Positions 35,440 through 46,640 of a stretch of 64,000 nucleotides of DNA are shown one piece after another (the first letter of the stretch is position 1; the number at the start of each line of letters is the position of its first letter). This DNA comes from Medicago truncatula. Taxonomy: Eukaryota > Streptophyta > Magnoliopsida > Fabales > Fabaceae. Made by a program: the position numbers and the translations under genes. The stretch is from the NCBI RefSeq assembly GCF_003473485.1, contig NC_053049.1, positions 28,975,292 through 29,039,291 of the forward strand, read 5' to 3'. The notes under the pieces are model-generated. The model did no database searches, had not been told where the DNA came from, and saw only the letters and a program-made list of their open reading frames with translations.

Positions 35440-36130
35440 ACTAGCATTAAAGTAAAATCAGTGTATGTTGCTAAAAAATGATTAGAAGGTTACACAGCAA
35501 AAGAAGCTTACAAGGTTTTATTATCTGGAGCATCAAGTGTTTCCAACCTGCCGTTGGCATAAAGCAATTCCTTCAAAGATATCGATATTGGTGTGGAGAT
35601 TGTTTCACAATAAGATTGCTACAGAAGATAATTTATATAGAAGTGGAGTGATTAATCAGGAGATGCTGCAAGGAGTGGGAAATTTTAGAGGAGAAGAATC
35701 GATTAGTCCCTTATTTTTTTAGTGTCTGGTATTCGCTAAAGTTTGGTACAAAACCTGCAATTGGTTTGGAATCCATTCTGCTTTGCACAACGATTGTTTG
35801 GCTTAGCTAGATCAGTTTGTGGTTTGATTGATAGCGGTAGATCCTATTCAAAGAGAGTTAGAGTGATGTGGCTCGCCTGCGTATGGAGCATTTGGACGGC
35901 AAGAAACAATAAAATATTCCAAAACAAGGAAATATGCATTGAAAAGATGATTGAGGAAGTAAAATTGTCGTCTTGGAATTGGCTAAGCTTTAAATAAAAT
36001 AGCCTAGATTATAAAATTTCTCAGTTTAGGTCTGTTCAGGCAGTAGTTGATCCGTGGAGGGGCTGGTCTGCAATTTTCATTTTTCTGCATCTGTTTTCAA
36101 CCAATATTGGTGTTGGAAGAACGAAAGGCA
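35440..36130 (+). mobile_element. LINE 3' fragment (zinc-binding RT-associated domain)
   Basis: Broken frames show 'YTAKEAYKVLLSG', 'IPSKISILVWRLFHNKIAT', then 'VMWLACVWSIWTARNNKIF' and 'EEVKLSSWNWLSFK'. This is the zf-RVT C-terminus of plant L1-type LINEs. The copy has internal breaks and no complete enzyme. Confidence 0.75.
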
Positions 36131-37082
36131 TGGAATTTGTATTTCTTTTTAATCGATTTTTCTATTTTGAGTTTTAATCATGTTACAATTCTTTTATGCT
36201 TTGTCTCATTTTGATCTAGCTATTCTATTCAAAAGCTGAATAGATCATGGAATTATTACCTGCATAAATGCCGGAAGCTTTCGACAAAAAACTATAAAAA
36301 ACGAAATCAAGGTAACTTAATTGGACTTGACGTAGCGAAATCATGGAATTATTATCTGTTAATGTTCTTATACAGTTTTGTACTGTTACGGTGGTGTGTT
36401 CAATACAAGACAGACATGATCTAATGTTGTTCTTCCTCATGAGGCTATCAAAAAATGATTTGCTAGCATTAAGAAGTGATTAAACATAACAAGGTTCGAA
36501 TGTGTTCCTCACTGTGTACGTAATTAGTATTAATGTGCACTAATTTATATTCTATTTTATCCTTCATTTTATCTCGTCAATCTTTTTATGCCTGTTCTGC
36601 CAATTTTTAGATTCACTTCCTTCACTCAATTCTACATGTATGGATCATTATTAACAAAGCCTCTTGATATTTTTTTCTTCATTTTCTTTTTGATTCATTC
36701 TCTCTTTATTACCAATTTTAGTATTTATATGATGATCATAACAAGGATTTTTACTCAAAAAAGGCTTCAACTAAAGATTGTAGAAGAATCTAAACTTTTA
36801 TTTTGCAAAATTTTGTACTAAAAGTGATTTAATTTTTCCAACCTAAATTACTCAAGTCCTTTTGTATCTCTCCTTTTTTTTTTGGATATATATACACATT
36901 TTGGGGTTGCAGCTCTTTACTGCACCTCTTTTTTTGGTTAAAAAAATGATGCTAAAAGATAAATAAAAAGAAGTAATAGATAATTTATGCAATTATAAAA
37001 ATTAAGTTTTAAAAGATAAGATATAACAAAAACAAAACAAAAATATAAAATATATTTAGTTTATTGAGATATTTATGCTACA
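36131..37082. other. Intergenic, AT-rich
   Basis: 36230-36260 and 36320-36350 repeat 'catggaattatta(c/t)ctg', a small local duplication. Otherwise nothing was recognised. Confidence 0.3.
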
Positions 37083-37990
37083 CTAGCTAGCGAACCGCTC
37101 TATTTATTGCGCGAATGTTTAAAAATTATGAACGGTGTTTTTTTTTTATGAGATTTTGATTTTGATTAAAACTTAAAAAAATATAAATGTTTGTTGATTT
37201 CAAATTTTAATAAAAATTAAACTAAATATGATTATCTATTTCAACGACACCAACAATAATACAATATAACAAAAAAATAATAATCTAATTTTTTTTTTAA
37301 TGACACCAACAACAATTTTATTATAGAAAAAGTTGTTTAAGGGTATAATTGAAATGAAGAAAAAGTAAGTATAAATATATTCATATAGTTTGTTACACTT
37401 TTTAAATGATAAAGGAAAAAAACAAAAAATATATATATTTATATCGTGTTTGTTACATTTATTTTAATGTTTAAATTTATTCTTATCTAATTTTTTTTTT
37501 AACTAGGGTATTGCAAAGTGCAAACAACCCTCAAAATATATAAATAAAGATAGAGTACAAAAAGGAGGAATGAGATCAGACCAAAACTTCCTCAAGGAGT
37601 GGAAAATCAAAAGTTAGGAAAACCAGTTTTGTTCCTACCAAGTGATTCACTTGCAAACAAAGGAACATGATCCCAAATAACAAAGGAATCCATAGTTAAA
37701 CCAAAGTTTACAAGCGAATATGCAACTTGACTTCCCTCCCTATAAATATGAAAAACTATACGACACATGTTTCTAAGAAGGACTCTAACATTATCCCATG
37801 TTTCTGACTTGTCAAGGGATAGAAGAAGAAAACTTAAAAGCATTTACAACAAGGGAAAAATATGTCTATTCTTATCTATTTGTTACATGTGTTGTTTGTA
37901 TTGAAAATTGAGGGTAATTTTGGAAAGAAAAATCCAACCCAAAAATGCTGAAAGGGGTAGTTTTCTTTATACATAGTATAGAAGTATAGA
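37083..37990 (-). mobile_element. Non-autonomous Helitron with a LINE insert
   Basis: On the minus strand it starts with TC after A (37990) and ends with a hairpin-bearing tail and CTAG before T (37083), the Helitron end rules. Its 5' part 'ctatgtataaagaaaactac' recurs at 38020 and, in altered form, at 40957 and about 46060. Its 3' half matches 46068-46460. Without the LINE insert (37490-37866) it is about 530 bp and non-coding. Confidence 0.65.
37490..37866 (-). mobile_element. LINE 3' end inserted into the Helitron
   Basis: Minus-strand translation has RNase H/LINE end words 'MCRIVFHIYREGSQVAYSL' and 'VIWDHVPLFASESLGR'. It is flanked by identical 12-bp duplications 'tattcttatcta' (37478-37489, 37867-37878). 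A T run follows the left one, which is the A tail of a minus-strand insertion. The copy is heavily 5'-truncated. Confidence 0.8.
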
Positions 37991-37994
37991 TAAT

Positions 37995-38023
37995 ATCATG
38001 TATTTATTTTATAAATACATGAT
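37995..38023. repeat. Perfect 13-bp-arm hairpin between two Helitron 5' ends
   Basis: 'atcatgtatttat', ttt, then its exact reverse complement. The Helitron to the left and Helitron-like sequence to the right (38020-38140) are inverted copies of each other around it. Confidence 0.8.
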
Positions 38024-38453
38024 AAAGAAAACTACCCTTTCAACACATTTTTGGGTTGAACTTTTCTTTCCAAAAATACCCTTAATTTTTAATTATAATT
38101 TTAAATACAAATAACACATGTAACAAATAGATAATAATAAATTTTAATTGAAGGAGAAAACTTACACACAATTCCTTATAAGTTGTTTTTAGTTTATAAG
38201 GTATTAGAGCCAATTTTAAAATAACATATGAATTACTAATCCATGTGACTAATCGTCCTCGTTAACCATAGATCAAACTCACAAAAAACTAAAACTCATG
38301 TTATTTTTATCAGCCGATTTTATGTTGTACATCTGTGTTGTTCCCCTTAATATAACCGACAAAGATTGTCTAGTATTTTAATATCCCTTCCACAAAAAAC
38401 AGTATTTCCATATTATTTTACTATTTTATTAAGCTACTCTTCCTTAACCTTTG

Positions 38454-38955
38454 ATCAATTGTAACAAACGTGAGCAAAAAATAATGGTAAATATTAGTCT
38501 TTAAATCCTTTAAAAAAAAAACTAGAAACAAATGTGACAAAAAAATATTGTTAAAGATTGGACTTTAAATCCTCTAAAAAATATATTAGTAACAAACGTG
38601 AGCAAAAAAATTGTTAAAGATTGGACTTTAAATTCTCTAAAAAAAAATATTAGTAACAAATGTGAGGAAAAAATCCTCTAATAAAATATTAGTAACAAAC
38701 GTGAGAAAAAAAATCATGTTGAAGATTTGACTTTAAATCCTCTAAAACAAATATTAGTAACAAACGTGAGCAAAAAATAATAATGTTAAAGATTGGACTT
38801 TAAATACTCTAAAAAAAAAAAAGATCATAACAAATGTAAGCAAAAAAAATGTTAAATATTGAACTTTGAATCTTCTGAAAAAAAAATTAGTAACAACGTG
38901 ATCAAAAAATAATGTTAATTACATTGGACTTTAAATACTCTTAAAAAAAGATTAG
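38454..38955. repeat. Minisatellite, about 62-bp unit, about 8 copies
   Basis: Imperfect tandem units containing 'ttagtaacaaacgtgagc' and 'gttaaagattggactttaaa' with variable A runs. It lies inside the presumed Helitron that begins at about 37996. No similarity to a CRISPR: the whole unit repeats, with no unique spacers. Confidence 0.8.
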
Positions 38956-39660
38956 GACTCAAAATATTTTAGAAAAAGATTTGTTAGCACTATATTAAAT
39001 ATTAATAAGTAGGGTTCTCACGGTTAATGGTTCGTTCCCGCATTGCTTAGTTTTTCTCAACCTTTCTTAGCCCTCTTAAGTTTTTCTCTTTTTCTTTCAT
39101 GTTACAACTAATCAAAGTCGATTAATCTAATGGATTATATTTGACTTTGTTTTTTTTTTTTTTTAAACAACTATATTTGACTTTGTTGGTTTATAAGTGA
39201 TTATGATTCAAACTGTTTACGATTAATTTTAAGGATTATTTGACTTTACAGATTTATAGTTGCTTATACAAACTATGATAGCGTGACTTTTTTTTTATCT
39301 AAACTGAACCGTTTTTTTAATTATTATTAAATAACGGGAAAATAAGCAATAACATTTCTTGGCGTTAAGCTCCTTCCACTGCCGTTTAAAGGAATAAAAG
39401 CATCACTTTTTTCTTTGTGATTCCAAAACGTTCTGCATGTATACAATTGATACACTGCTCCCATAGCCCCCATCCAATATCCAACCAAATCTAATGAAAT
39501 CAAAGTGTTAAAACCATTTAAATAATTCAAAATTGTTAAACCATAATCACACTCTGTTACCAACAACTAAAAATAGAAACACTAGAAAGTTTAAACCACC
39601 ATCTTTTGTTTTTGGTTACATTCAAACCACCATCTGAGAGGCCATTAAAAGAGAGGACTA

Positions 39661-39835
39661 CTAAGAAGTATGGATACGAACAACGACATCAGATACAACA
39701 CAGATACTGACACGCCAATAATGTTGATAATTTGAGAAAATCACATAATTTAGGGTAATTATATTTGTGGATCCGGATGCAACACGTGTTCAGACACATT
39801 TAATATGAGGAGTGTATGTGATTCATATGCGAGGA
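39661..39835. repeat. Dispersed 'gacacg' repeat
   Basis: Shares 'gatactgacacg', 'tgataatttgagaaaatcac' and 'acacgtgttc' words with copies at about 5470, 7745 and 17380. Class unknown. Confidence 0.4.
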
Positions 39836-40029
39836 GTAATTAATATCATAATTCATAATCACAGTATAAAAGAAAAAAATCAAATTGAAGTGTAAATAGA
39901 ACCGGTGGATTAAAGATAGATAAATCGGGTAGAAAGAAACAAAAGGCTAGCTACACTACCATATCAACAGGAATTCCTAAATTCAATTGCTCAATGAAGT
40001 ATTCCACCACATATTTTAAAGGTAAAAAC

Positions 40030-40460
40030 TTTGATGTTGTTGCGAAACATAGACCTTAGATATGGTCTGTGTAATGGGACACGATTGTTATGTCGTGGTT
40101 TCTTTAAGAATATGTTGGATGTGGAAATCCTAACAAAAAGCAATGCTGGAAAAAGAGCATTCTTTCCCAGAATTAAATTAAAAACAAATGCGAGTTCAGG
40201 ACTTCCCTTTTTGCTTAGTAGAAAACAGTTTCCCATTAGACTAAGTTTTTCTATTACCATAAATAAGTCACAAGGGTAGACCATTCTCAATGACGAAATC
40301 GATCTTCCACGACATGTTTTCAGTCATGATCAATTATATGTAGCTTTATCAAAAGGAATTTCTCAAAATTTAACAAAAGTTCTCATTAAAGAAGAGAAAA
40401 TAGAAGGAGAAGATGGAGACTTTACAAAAAATGTAGTTTTTAAAGATATTTTTTTTATCA
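40030..40460 (+). mobile_element. Helitron Pif1-like helicase C-terminal remnant
   Basis: Translation gives 'NIDLRYGLCNGTRLLCRGF', 'LPFLLSRKQFPIRLSFSIT', 'INKSQG', then after a break 'LPRHVFSHDQLYVALSKGI'. These are the last conserved motifs of the Helitron Rep-helicase. The upstream helicase and Rep domains are absent. It may belong to the element whose 5' end is at about 37996. Confidence 0.8.
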
Positions 40461-40639
40461 TAACATGTCATTTATACATTTATGTTATGATGTTACTAAT
40501 TACTATTGAAATAAACAATAAATGATCATTATTTTATCTTAATTTTATATGCAGGCAAACTAAAATATGTTGAGTTCAAAAATAATTTTGTTATAAATCT
40601 ATATATCAATCATTTTCATTAATATTTAAAAATTTAAAA

Positions 40640-40760
40640 ATTTAAGGCTAAAATATGGTTTTAGTCCATGCAAATATGCCTCATTTTAGTTTTAGTTCCT
40701 GTAAAAAAAAATTGTTTTTGGTCCTTGCATTTTTTATTCTCACATTGATATCCTATTCGT
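40640..40760. repeat. Half of a 'tttagtccatg' MITE
   Basis: Has 'ggctaaaatatggttttagt' and 'tttttggtccttgcatttt' but no inverted partner end. Confidence 0.35.
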
Positions 40761-40829
40761 TACACACATACACACATTGTTGAGATATATACACACACAT
40801 ATATTGATATCCTATTTGTTACATATTTG

Positions 40830-40957
40830 TTAATATTTAAATTTATTTTTATTTATTTGTTTCAAGTTTTATTTGTATTGAAAATTGAGAGCATATTTGA
40901 AAAGAAAAAGTCAAACTATAATATTTGAAATAGTTGTTTTTTTATATATAGTATAGA
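40830..40957 (-). mobile_element. Helitron 5'-end fragment
   Basis: On the minus strand it starts TCTATACTATATATAAA at 40957 after A and continues as in the Helitron at 37990 ('tcaattttcaatacaaat'). Only the 5' end is recognisable. Confidence 0.55.
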
Positions 40958-41407
40958 TATAAATATATAGTATTGATTCATCACAATAATTTACTTAATT
41001 AACCCTTTAACTTTTTTTTACAATCCTTTAAATTAAAAGATACCATTATTTCTCTAAAAAAAAAAACGATAACATTGTTTAATCTCGTATAAATATTTAG
41101 CCACCGTAAACTAACTCCCGGTGAAAAAGAGAGTTTTGTTTGTTGTGGAACTTGTCAAAAAGAGAGTAAAACACTTATTTTATTCGAAAAAACAGGGTTT
41201 CCTTTTTTTTTTCTTTTCTTCAACACAACGTGAAAACCCTTATTTTCAACCTCAGTTGTTTCATCTATCACAAAATAAAAGTTCCTTGTTTTAATCGAGT
41301 GCTACCTTTTTTTTTATAGCCACGGTTTCCTTTAGGGATTATTGTGGGAAGGGAACGTATGTTGGAATTGATTGGCGGCACCTTGGAGAAGTTTGAGTGA
41401 GAAATCA
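40958..41407. other. Upstream region of F-box gene B
   Basis: AT-rich with several A/T runs. No element or promoter motif can be defined with confidence. Confidence 0.3.
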
Positions 41408-42592
41408 ATGGCTCCAAACAATGAAAAGGTTAGCAGTAGCTTATATATTCCTGAAGATGTTTCCTTCATTATTTTCTCTAAACTATCCCTCAAATCTCTC
41501 AAGCGGTTTACTTGTGCGTGCAAATCATGGTCTCTTTTATTTGAAAACCCTAGTTTTATGAATATGTTCCGCAAAAATTTCATATCTATGCATCAGTCAT
41601 TGTACAACAACACTTATCTCTTTCTAAATATAAAGGAGATATGGCCATGTCCCCAAGATGATGGTTCAGAGTTGTATTTGGTTTCTGGCGACAAATTTGA
41701 GAACAGTTTTGAATTGAAATGGCCAGATTCACTTCCACTGGACGCGGATGAGATTTATTTGTTTGATTCTGGATTTAACGATATTATTTGCTTTTCTGAT
41801 ATTCGTCATGCAAGGGTTGCATTATGGAATCTAGATACTAAGCAATTGGAGACTGTTGCTCGAAGCCCTGCTCAAGTTTTACCTTCTTCTACTCCTTGGT
41901 TTGTTGTTCATGGATGTGGTTATGACCATGTTAATGATGACTATAAGATCATTCGTTATGTTCATACTTATAATTATATACCTTATGACAAAGTTGACTG
42001 GACTTATATGCCAATGAAGCCACACCCTTTTTGGGAGATTTATAGCATAAGAAATCACTCTTGGAAGAGACTTGATTTAGACGATATGGCTAGAGGTACA
42101 GGTCGTAAGGTGTACTTGAATGGATTATGTCATTGGTGGGCGATGAGAGATGATAATTACATGGTTTCTTTTAACTTGAGCACTGAGATGTTTTCTACTA
42201 CACTGTTACCCTTGGATATGCAAGATAGATATCATGATGAATGGGTGGATATGGGCAGGAGATACTTAGACTTGGTGGTGTTAAATGGGTTTGTTGCTAT
42301 GATCTTAAAGCATGTAAAGACAGCAGCTTTTCACATATATGTTTTGGGTGAACCTGGTCATAGAGAATCATGGACTAAACTCTTCATAGTCGGACCCTTG
42401 CCTAATGTTTGGCGTCCTCTTGGAGCAGGAAAAAAAGGTGATCTATTCTTCGTTAAAGATGATGATGGACTAACTTGTTTTGATTTAAATACCCAAAGAA
42501 TTGATGATTTTGGTGTTAAAGGGGAGTCTTTATATTGTGACTTTGAAATTTATCAGAAAAACTTTCTTCCGATTGGTCGGAAAAAAAATTAA
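41408..42592 (+). CDS. F-box protein B (F-box plus associated interaction domain)
   Basis: 394 aa from the ATG at 41408 (MAPNNEK); the frame is open upstream but has no earlier ATG close by. The F-box is at about 14-60 ('VSFIIFSKLSLKSLKRF', 'CKSWSLLFENPSF'). The associated domain has 'HGCGYDHVNDDYKIIRYV', 'FWEIYSIRNHSWKRLDL' and 'KVYLNGLCHWWAM'. Predicted SCF substrate adaptor, target unknown. It is more distant from A, C and D than they are from each other. The fragments at 47180-47425 (middle) and 52131-52260 (C-terminus) derive from this lineage. No conserved 3' intron was recognised. Confidence 0.88.
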   Translation: MAPNNEKVSSSLYIPEDVSFIIFSKLSLKSLKRFTCACKSWSLLFENPSFMNMFRKNFISMHQSLYNNTYLFLNIKEIWPCPQDDGSELYLVSGDKFENSFELKWPDSLPLDADEIYLFDSGFNDIICFSDIRHARVALWNLDTKQLETVARSPAQVLPSSTPWFVVHGCGYDHVNDDYKIIRYVHTYNYIPYDKVDWTYMPMKPHPFWEIYSIRNHSWKRLDLDDMARGTGRKVYLNGLCHWWAMRDDNYMVSFNLSTEMFSTTLLPLDMQDRYHDEWVDMGRRYLDLVVLNGFVAMILKHVKTAAFHIYVLGEPGHRESWTKLFIVGPLPNVWRPLGAGKKGDLFFVKDDDGLTCFDLNTQRIDDFGVKGESLYCDFEIYQKNFLPIGRKKN

Positions 42593-43130
42593 TTATTTTT
42601 TCATTCCCAAGTTCAAAGCTTTTATCCAAGAGGGTTTTAAGTATAATATCTACTTTATGCCATTTGATTGCCTAGAAATTTTAGAGTGGTCAATGGATAT
42701 CCGACTTTAAAAGATATCATGCACAAGTTTCTGGCGTAAAGGGACTCATTTAAACTAAAGGGTAAATACCTCATTTCATATATATAATATTAGCGAATTC
42801 CGGTTTTAGTCCATGTAAAAAAAAAAGATTTAGATTTTGTCCCTGTAATTTCAAATTTTTCCACTTTTGATCCCTCATTCCACCACGTCAGCAGAATCTG
42901 CATACATGACACGTAAAATGAGGGATTAAAAGTGGAGGAATCTGAAATTATAGGAACCAAAAGTGTGAGGAGTTTGAAATTACAAGGATGTAATTTATAA
43001 GAGTCTCCTGTAGGTTAACCAAAACCTTGAGTTCGAATCTAGCATTGAACATACATCAACGTTAAAACTCTCACAGAGTGTTCGTCGAGTTCCACAAAAC
43101 TTGATCGGTCTCCGCAGTTACACGCTGAGG
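42593..43130. repeat. F-box B 3' flank with MITE and SINE-like pieces
   Basis: 42593-42750 recurs in altered form at 53080-53160. 42790-42985 is a MITE-like inverted pair ('tttttccacttttgatccct' against 'agggattaaaagtggagga'). 42990-43130 has a B-box-like 'gagttcgaatct' and may be a SINE scrap. Confidence 0.4.
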
Positions 43131-43851
43131 ATAATTGATAATTGGAGTTATTTGTTGGAAGTGGGTTCGGTTCCGATTCAGTTTGGTTATGTTTTTCTTC
43201 AAGAAGACACTAAACAATATTTTTTTTTTTTTTTTAAGGAACACCAGTTTATATATTAAAATATATATATCTATCGACCTAATTTTGGCTCTTGAAATCG
43301 CAATTAAATATTTTTTTTAGTTTTCTATTTCTTAAAAATAAAACCCAATTTTATTGGATTCACTTTAAACTCGAAAGGAAATATTAAAACGTGATTTTAA
43401 TAGCCACAGAAAGACATTTAGATGTATTTTACTTTGTTCTAGTTTCCGTTAGAAAATGTTTAAAGTATTTTTTTTAACAAAAACGGGACCATAAGATGAT
43501 TGAACCGTATAATTTCTCTTATTTGCCAATGTTGTTGTTTTTTTATTTTTATTTTAGGGAATTTGCCAATGTTGTTTTAAATACTGTTTTTCACATTTTG
43601 TTATCAGGTAGAAGATTTTTCCATCCTAATGCAGTTTTTTATGTTATGAATTCGAACTTAAAATTCCACAATAAACTTAGATGCGTGGAGCAAAATGAAG
43701 TAGCAACTAAAATAAGAGTAGTTTCAAGCAGTAACAACAACATCAAACCTAGATTTAAGTGTGAAGCAAAACCAGCGGCGAAGGGCTTCAGTACCATGGG
43801 TTAGCATTGGCTATCCCAAAAGAAGAAGAAAAATCTTGAATATTTAACTTA
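43131..43851. other. Intergenic with F-box 3'-flank remnant
   Basis: 43585-43640 ('aatactgtttttcacatttt', 'catcctaatgcag') matches 47655-47720. This is part of the duplicated F-box 3' flank. A 102-aa frame here has no recognisable domain. Confidence 0.35.
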
Positions 43852-44338
43852 GGGTTAAATATGTTTTTGGTCCCTATAAATATGTCAATTTTTCGTTTTA
43901 GTCCCTCTAAAATTTTCCTTCAACTTTTAGTCCTTATAAAATTTTCAATCACTACTTTTGGTCCCTATTTTTAATTTAATTTTTGTATTTTTCTAATGAA
44001 ATTGCGCAGAAATGTGTATAATATTCTAAAAAAAATTAGAATTTTTTAACAAAACACAAATTAAATATGAATTTTTAACCGTAAAACATATATAAATTCA
44101 TATTAAATTCATATTTTGTTAAAAAATTCTAAATTTTTTTTGGAGTATTCTTGTAATATTTTGAATATTTCTGGAAAATTTTATTAAAAAATATGAATTC
44201 TACATATGAGTTTACTTTAAAAGAGGGACCAAAAGTGAAGATTGAAAATTTTATAGGGACTAAAAGTTGAAGGAGAATTTTAGAGGGACTAAAACGAAAA
44301 TTTGACATATTTATAGGGACCAAAAACATATTTAACCC
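43852..44338. mobile_element. Mutator-like MITE with 9-bp target duplication
   Basis: Long inverted ends: 'gggttaaatatgtttttggt' on the left, its reverse complement on the right, extending over 100 bp. It is flanked by the identical 9-bp 'tttaactta' at 43843-43851 and 44339-44347. A 9-bp duplication is the Mutator signature. 487 bp, non-coding. Confidence 0.85.
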
Positions 44339-44854
44339 TTTAACTTAGGTATGTATATAGCTACCCCATTAAGATATTATTTGGTCACTCCAAACAATTT
44401 TGTTGGTTAAAATAGAGATGGTATTATAAAAATATTGATAATCTATTTAGTTTAAAAACTCCTTAGAGTTCAACTTTTATAAATAACTATTTTTCTTTTT
44501 GGTCAAATAAATAACTATTGTTAGCTTTTATTTTCTTTGTTGCAATTTCATTAAATATGAGTAAAATTAATTAGGTTTTATATATTAGTGTTTAATTTAT
44601 TCTTTTCTTTATATTTGGCCCCCTCATAAAAACAGTGGTAGCTTCGCTACTGAGAAAACCACAATAATATTCAAGCAACAAAAATAAATGATAAGAGAAA
44701 ACAACATACAATATATTTTGTTTACCCCGGTTGGACCAATTTGTCCCACATACGGGCAATGATGGATCCAAAAATTTTAATCGGTGCGGGCAAGATTATA
44801 TATCGTAGTTTTTATTTATTTATAAAAAATACACATTAGTTTATGAGTGTTAAA

Positions 44855-46066
44855 AACAAGAATATCTATATCGTGTTTGTTACATTTTTTTAATATTTAA
44901 ATTTATTCTTATCTATTTGTTAGATGTTATTTAAATTGAAAATTATATTTTTGGTGAATGAAAACTTGATTTTTGATTGAATTTTTTATGGAATTGTTTT
45001 CTTGGAAGAACCACCACTCTCTGCAACACCACCACCAGATCTTCTTCGTACCTCCTTTGATTCTTGATTCGTTGAACGGTGATGGCGATTTTCTGGTCTT
45101 TGTAAGGGGTTTTTCAAGCAGCCGCCGTCGCGGATCTGCACGTTGGCTTTCCAAAACTACTGCGGCCTGTTGATGGTTGTGGTGGTCGGTTTCAGCTCAA
45201 TGATTGTTTGTGTGTTTGATTCACAAAACGTGTTCTTCGTTAAAAGCTTGGTCTTGTTATCATGGATTTGGTTGGTTTAAAGGTTATGTTCTCATATCCT
45301 GTTATATTTCAGATCCGGTATGTCCTTCGGCAACTCCTTGTGTCGGAGGATACATATGGTTTTGGGCTCGAAAGGGCTGGTATAGCTGCTGTGTGATTGC
45401 AAGGGCTATTGGTTCGTGAATTCTTCTGTGTTGACAGTTGATTCATACACCATTATTCACAAGGTTACTTTGGTGTCATATATGTGGTCATGTCTTTGAT
45501 TTCGTTGATTATGATTCAGAGCTGTTGAGTTATGCAGGTTTCAGAGATATGGTGATGCATCGATGCTTTTAATATATGTCGCAGTCATTGTGGCTGACTT
45601 CAGACTGCTTTGGAATCCTCGTCATTCGTATGATTGACATTGGACTAATTGGACCTGAATGAGTCTCTGTTGCTTGTTGCCTCGTTGCAGGGAGTTGTTG
45701 GTTCTTTTCATACACCAAATAGCTGACCTTTGTTTACTTAGGATTAATCATCGGAGGCATTTTATGTGTGGTTTATATTGCTTGTAATGCATGTTCGGGT
45801 TGTCATGCACATTTGTGTGTTTTTATTGGGTTAGGTCTATGTCCCCCCAATTTTTTTCCTGTATTTCTTTTTTCTTTTTTTAATAATATATATGAGCACT
45901 AGACACAAGATTACAATATAGATGATATATCACCTATTCTCTTTCTTGTTGTTTTTATGCTCTGGCCTTATAAAAAAAAGTTATTTAAATTGAAAATTGA
46001 GGACATAATTGGTAACTGAAAAAGTCAGCTCAAAAGAGCTAAAAGATATTGTTTTCTTCATATATA
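44855..46066 (-). mobile_element. Helitron 5' part split by a retroposed insert
   Basis: 44855-44944 plus 45980-46066 together read like the 5' part of the Helitron at 37990 (shared 'tgtttgttacattt', 'ttattcttatctatttgtta' and 'attgaaaattgagg' words). The very 5' terminus is degenerate and abuts the CTAG end of the next element at 46068. Confidence 0.5.
44945..45979 (+). mobile_element. Retroposed insert (LINE end or processed transcript) with 19-bp duplications
   Basis: Flanked by an identical 19-bp direct repeat (44926-44944 and 45980-45998, 'gttatttaaattgaaaatt'). It ends in 'cttataaaaaaaa'. This is the signature of target-primed reverse transcription on the plus strand. The 1035-bp body has only short broken frames, some Trp/Cys-rich, and a 3' part 'ggtctatgtccccccaat' like plant LINE 3' tails. 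No domain is recognisable. Confidence 0.65.
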
Positions 46067-46067
46067 A

Positions 46068-46640
46068 CTAGCGAAAAGATAGGCACTCACGTGTCCATCT
46101 TTCTGTTTTTTTACTGCGCTAACCTTTGAAAATTATCAATGGTGTTTTTTTTTTTTTATAAATTTTTAATTTCGATTAAAAGTAAAATATAAATGTTTTT
46201 TGTTTTCAAATTATAACAAATCAAACTATCAAAAAAAAAAAAAAACAAATCAAACTAACAATGATTATCTATTTGAATAAAACCAACAATATAACAAAAA
46301 AATATAAACTAAGTTGTTATTTTTTTAATGACACCAACAACAATCTTTATTATAGAAAAATTATTGTTTAAGGGTATAATTGTTATAATGAAAAATAAGT
46401 ATAGATACACTCATTTAGTTTGTTACACATTTTAAATGATAAAGGAAAAAAGTGGACATTTGTGTTTGTTACACTCATTTAATTTGGTTTGTTAGAACTA
46501 GAAAGCAACAAACATTTACATTTTTGGTTTTAATCAAAATCAAACTTTAAAAAGAAAAAAACATAGTTCATAATTTTCAAATTTTAGTGCAGTAAAAAGA
46601 GCGGAAAGACGGGCACGTGATTGCCCCGTCTTTTCGCAAG
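46068..46640. mobile_element. Element with Helitron-like 3' ends on both sides
   Basis: Left, read on the minus strand, ends '...cttttcgCTAG' before T. Right, on the plus strand, ends '...cttttcgCAAG' before T. Each is preceded by a GC-rich hairpin ('agacgggcacgtgattgccc' on the right). The two ends are inverted copies for about 140 bp. The left 400 bp match the Helitron 37083-37490. Confidence 0.6.

Noticed and set aside
38454-38955. Regular repeats suggesting a CRISPR-like array
   Set aside because: Units are contiguous imperfect tandem copies without unique spacers, in plant DNA.
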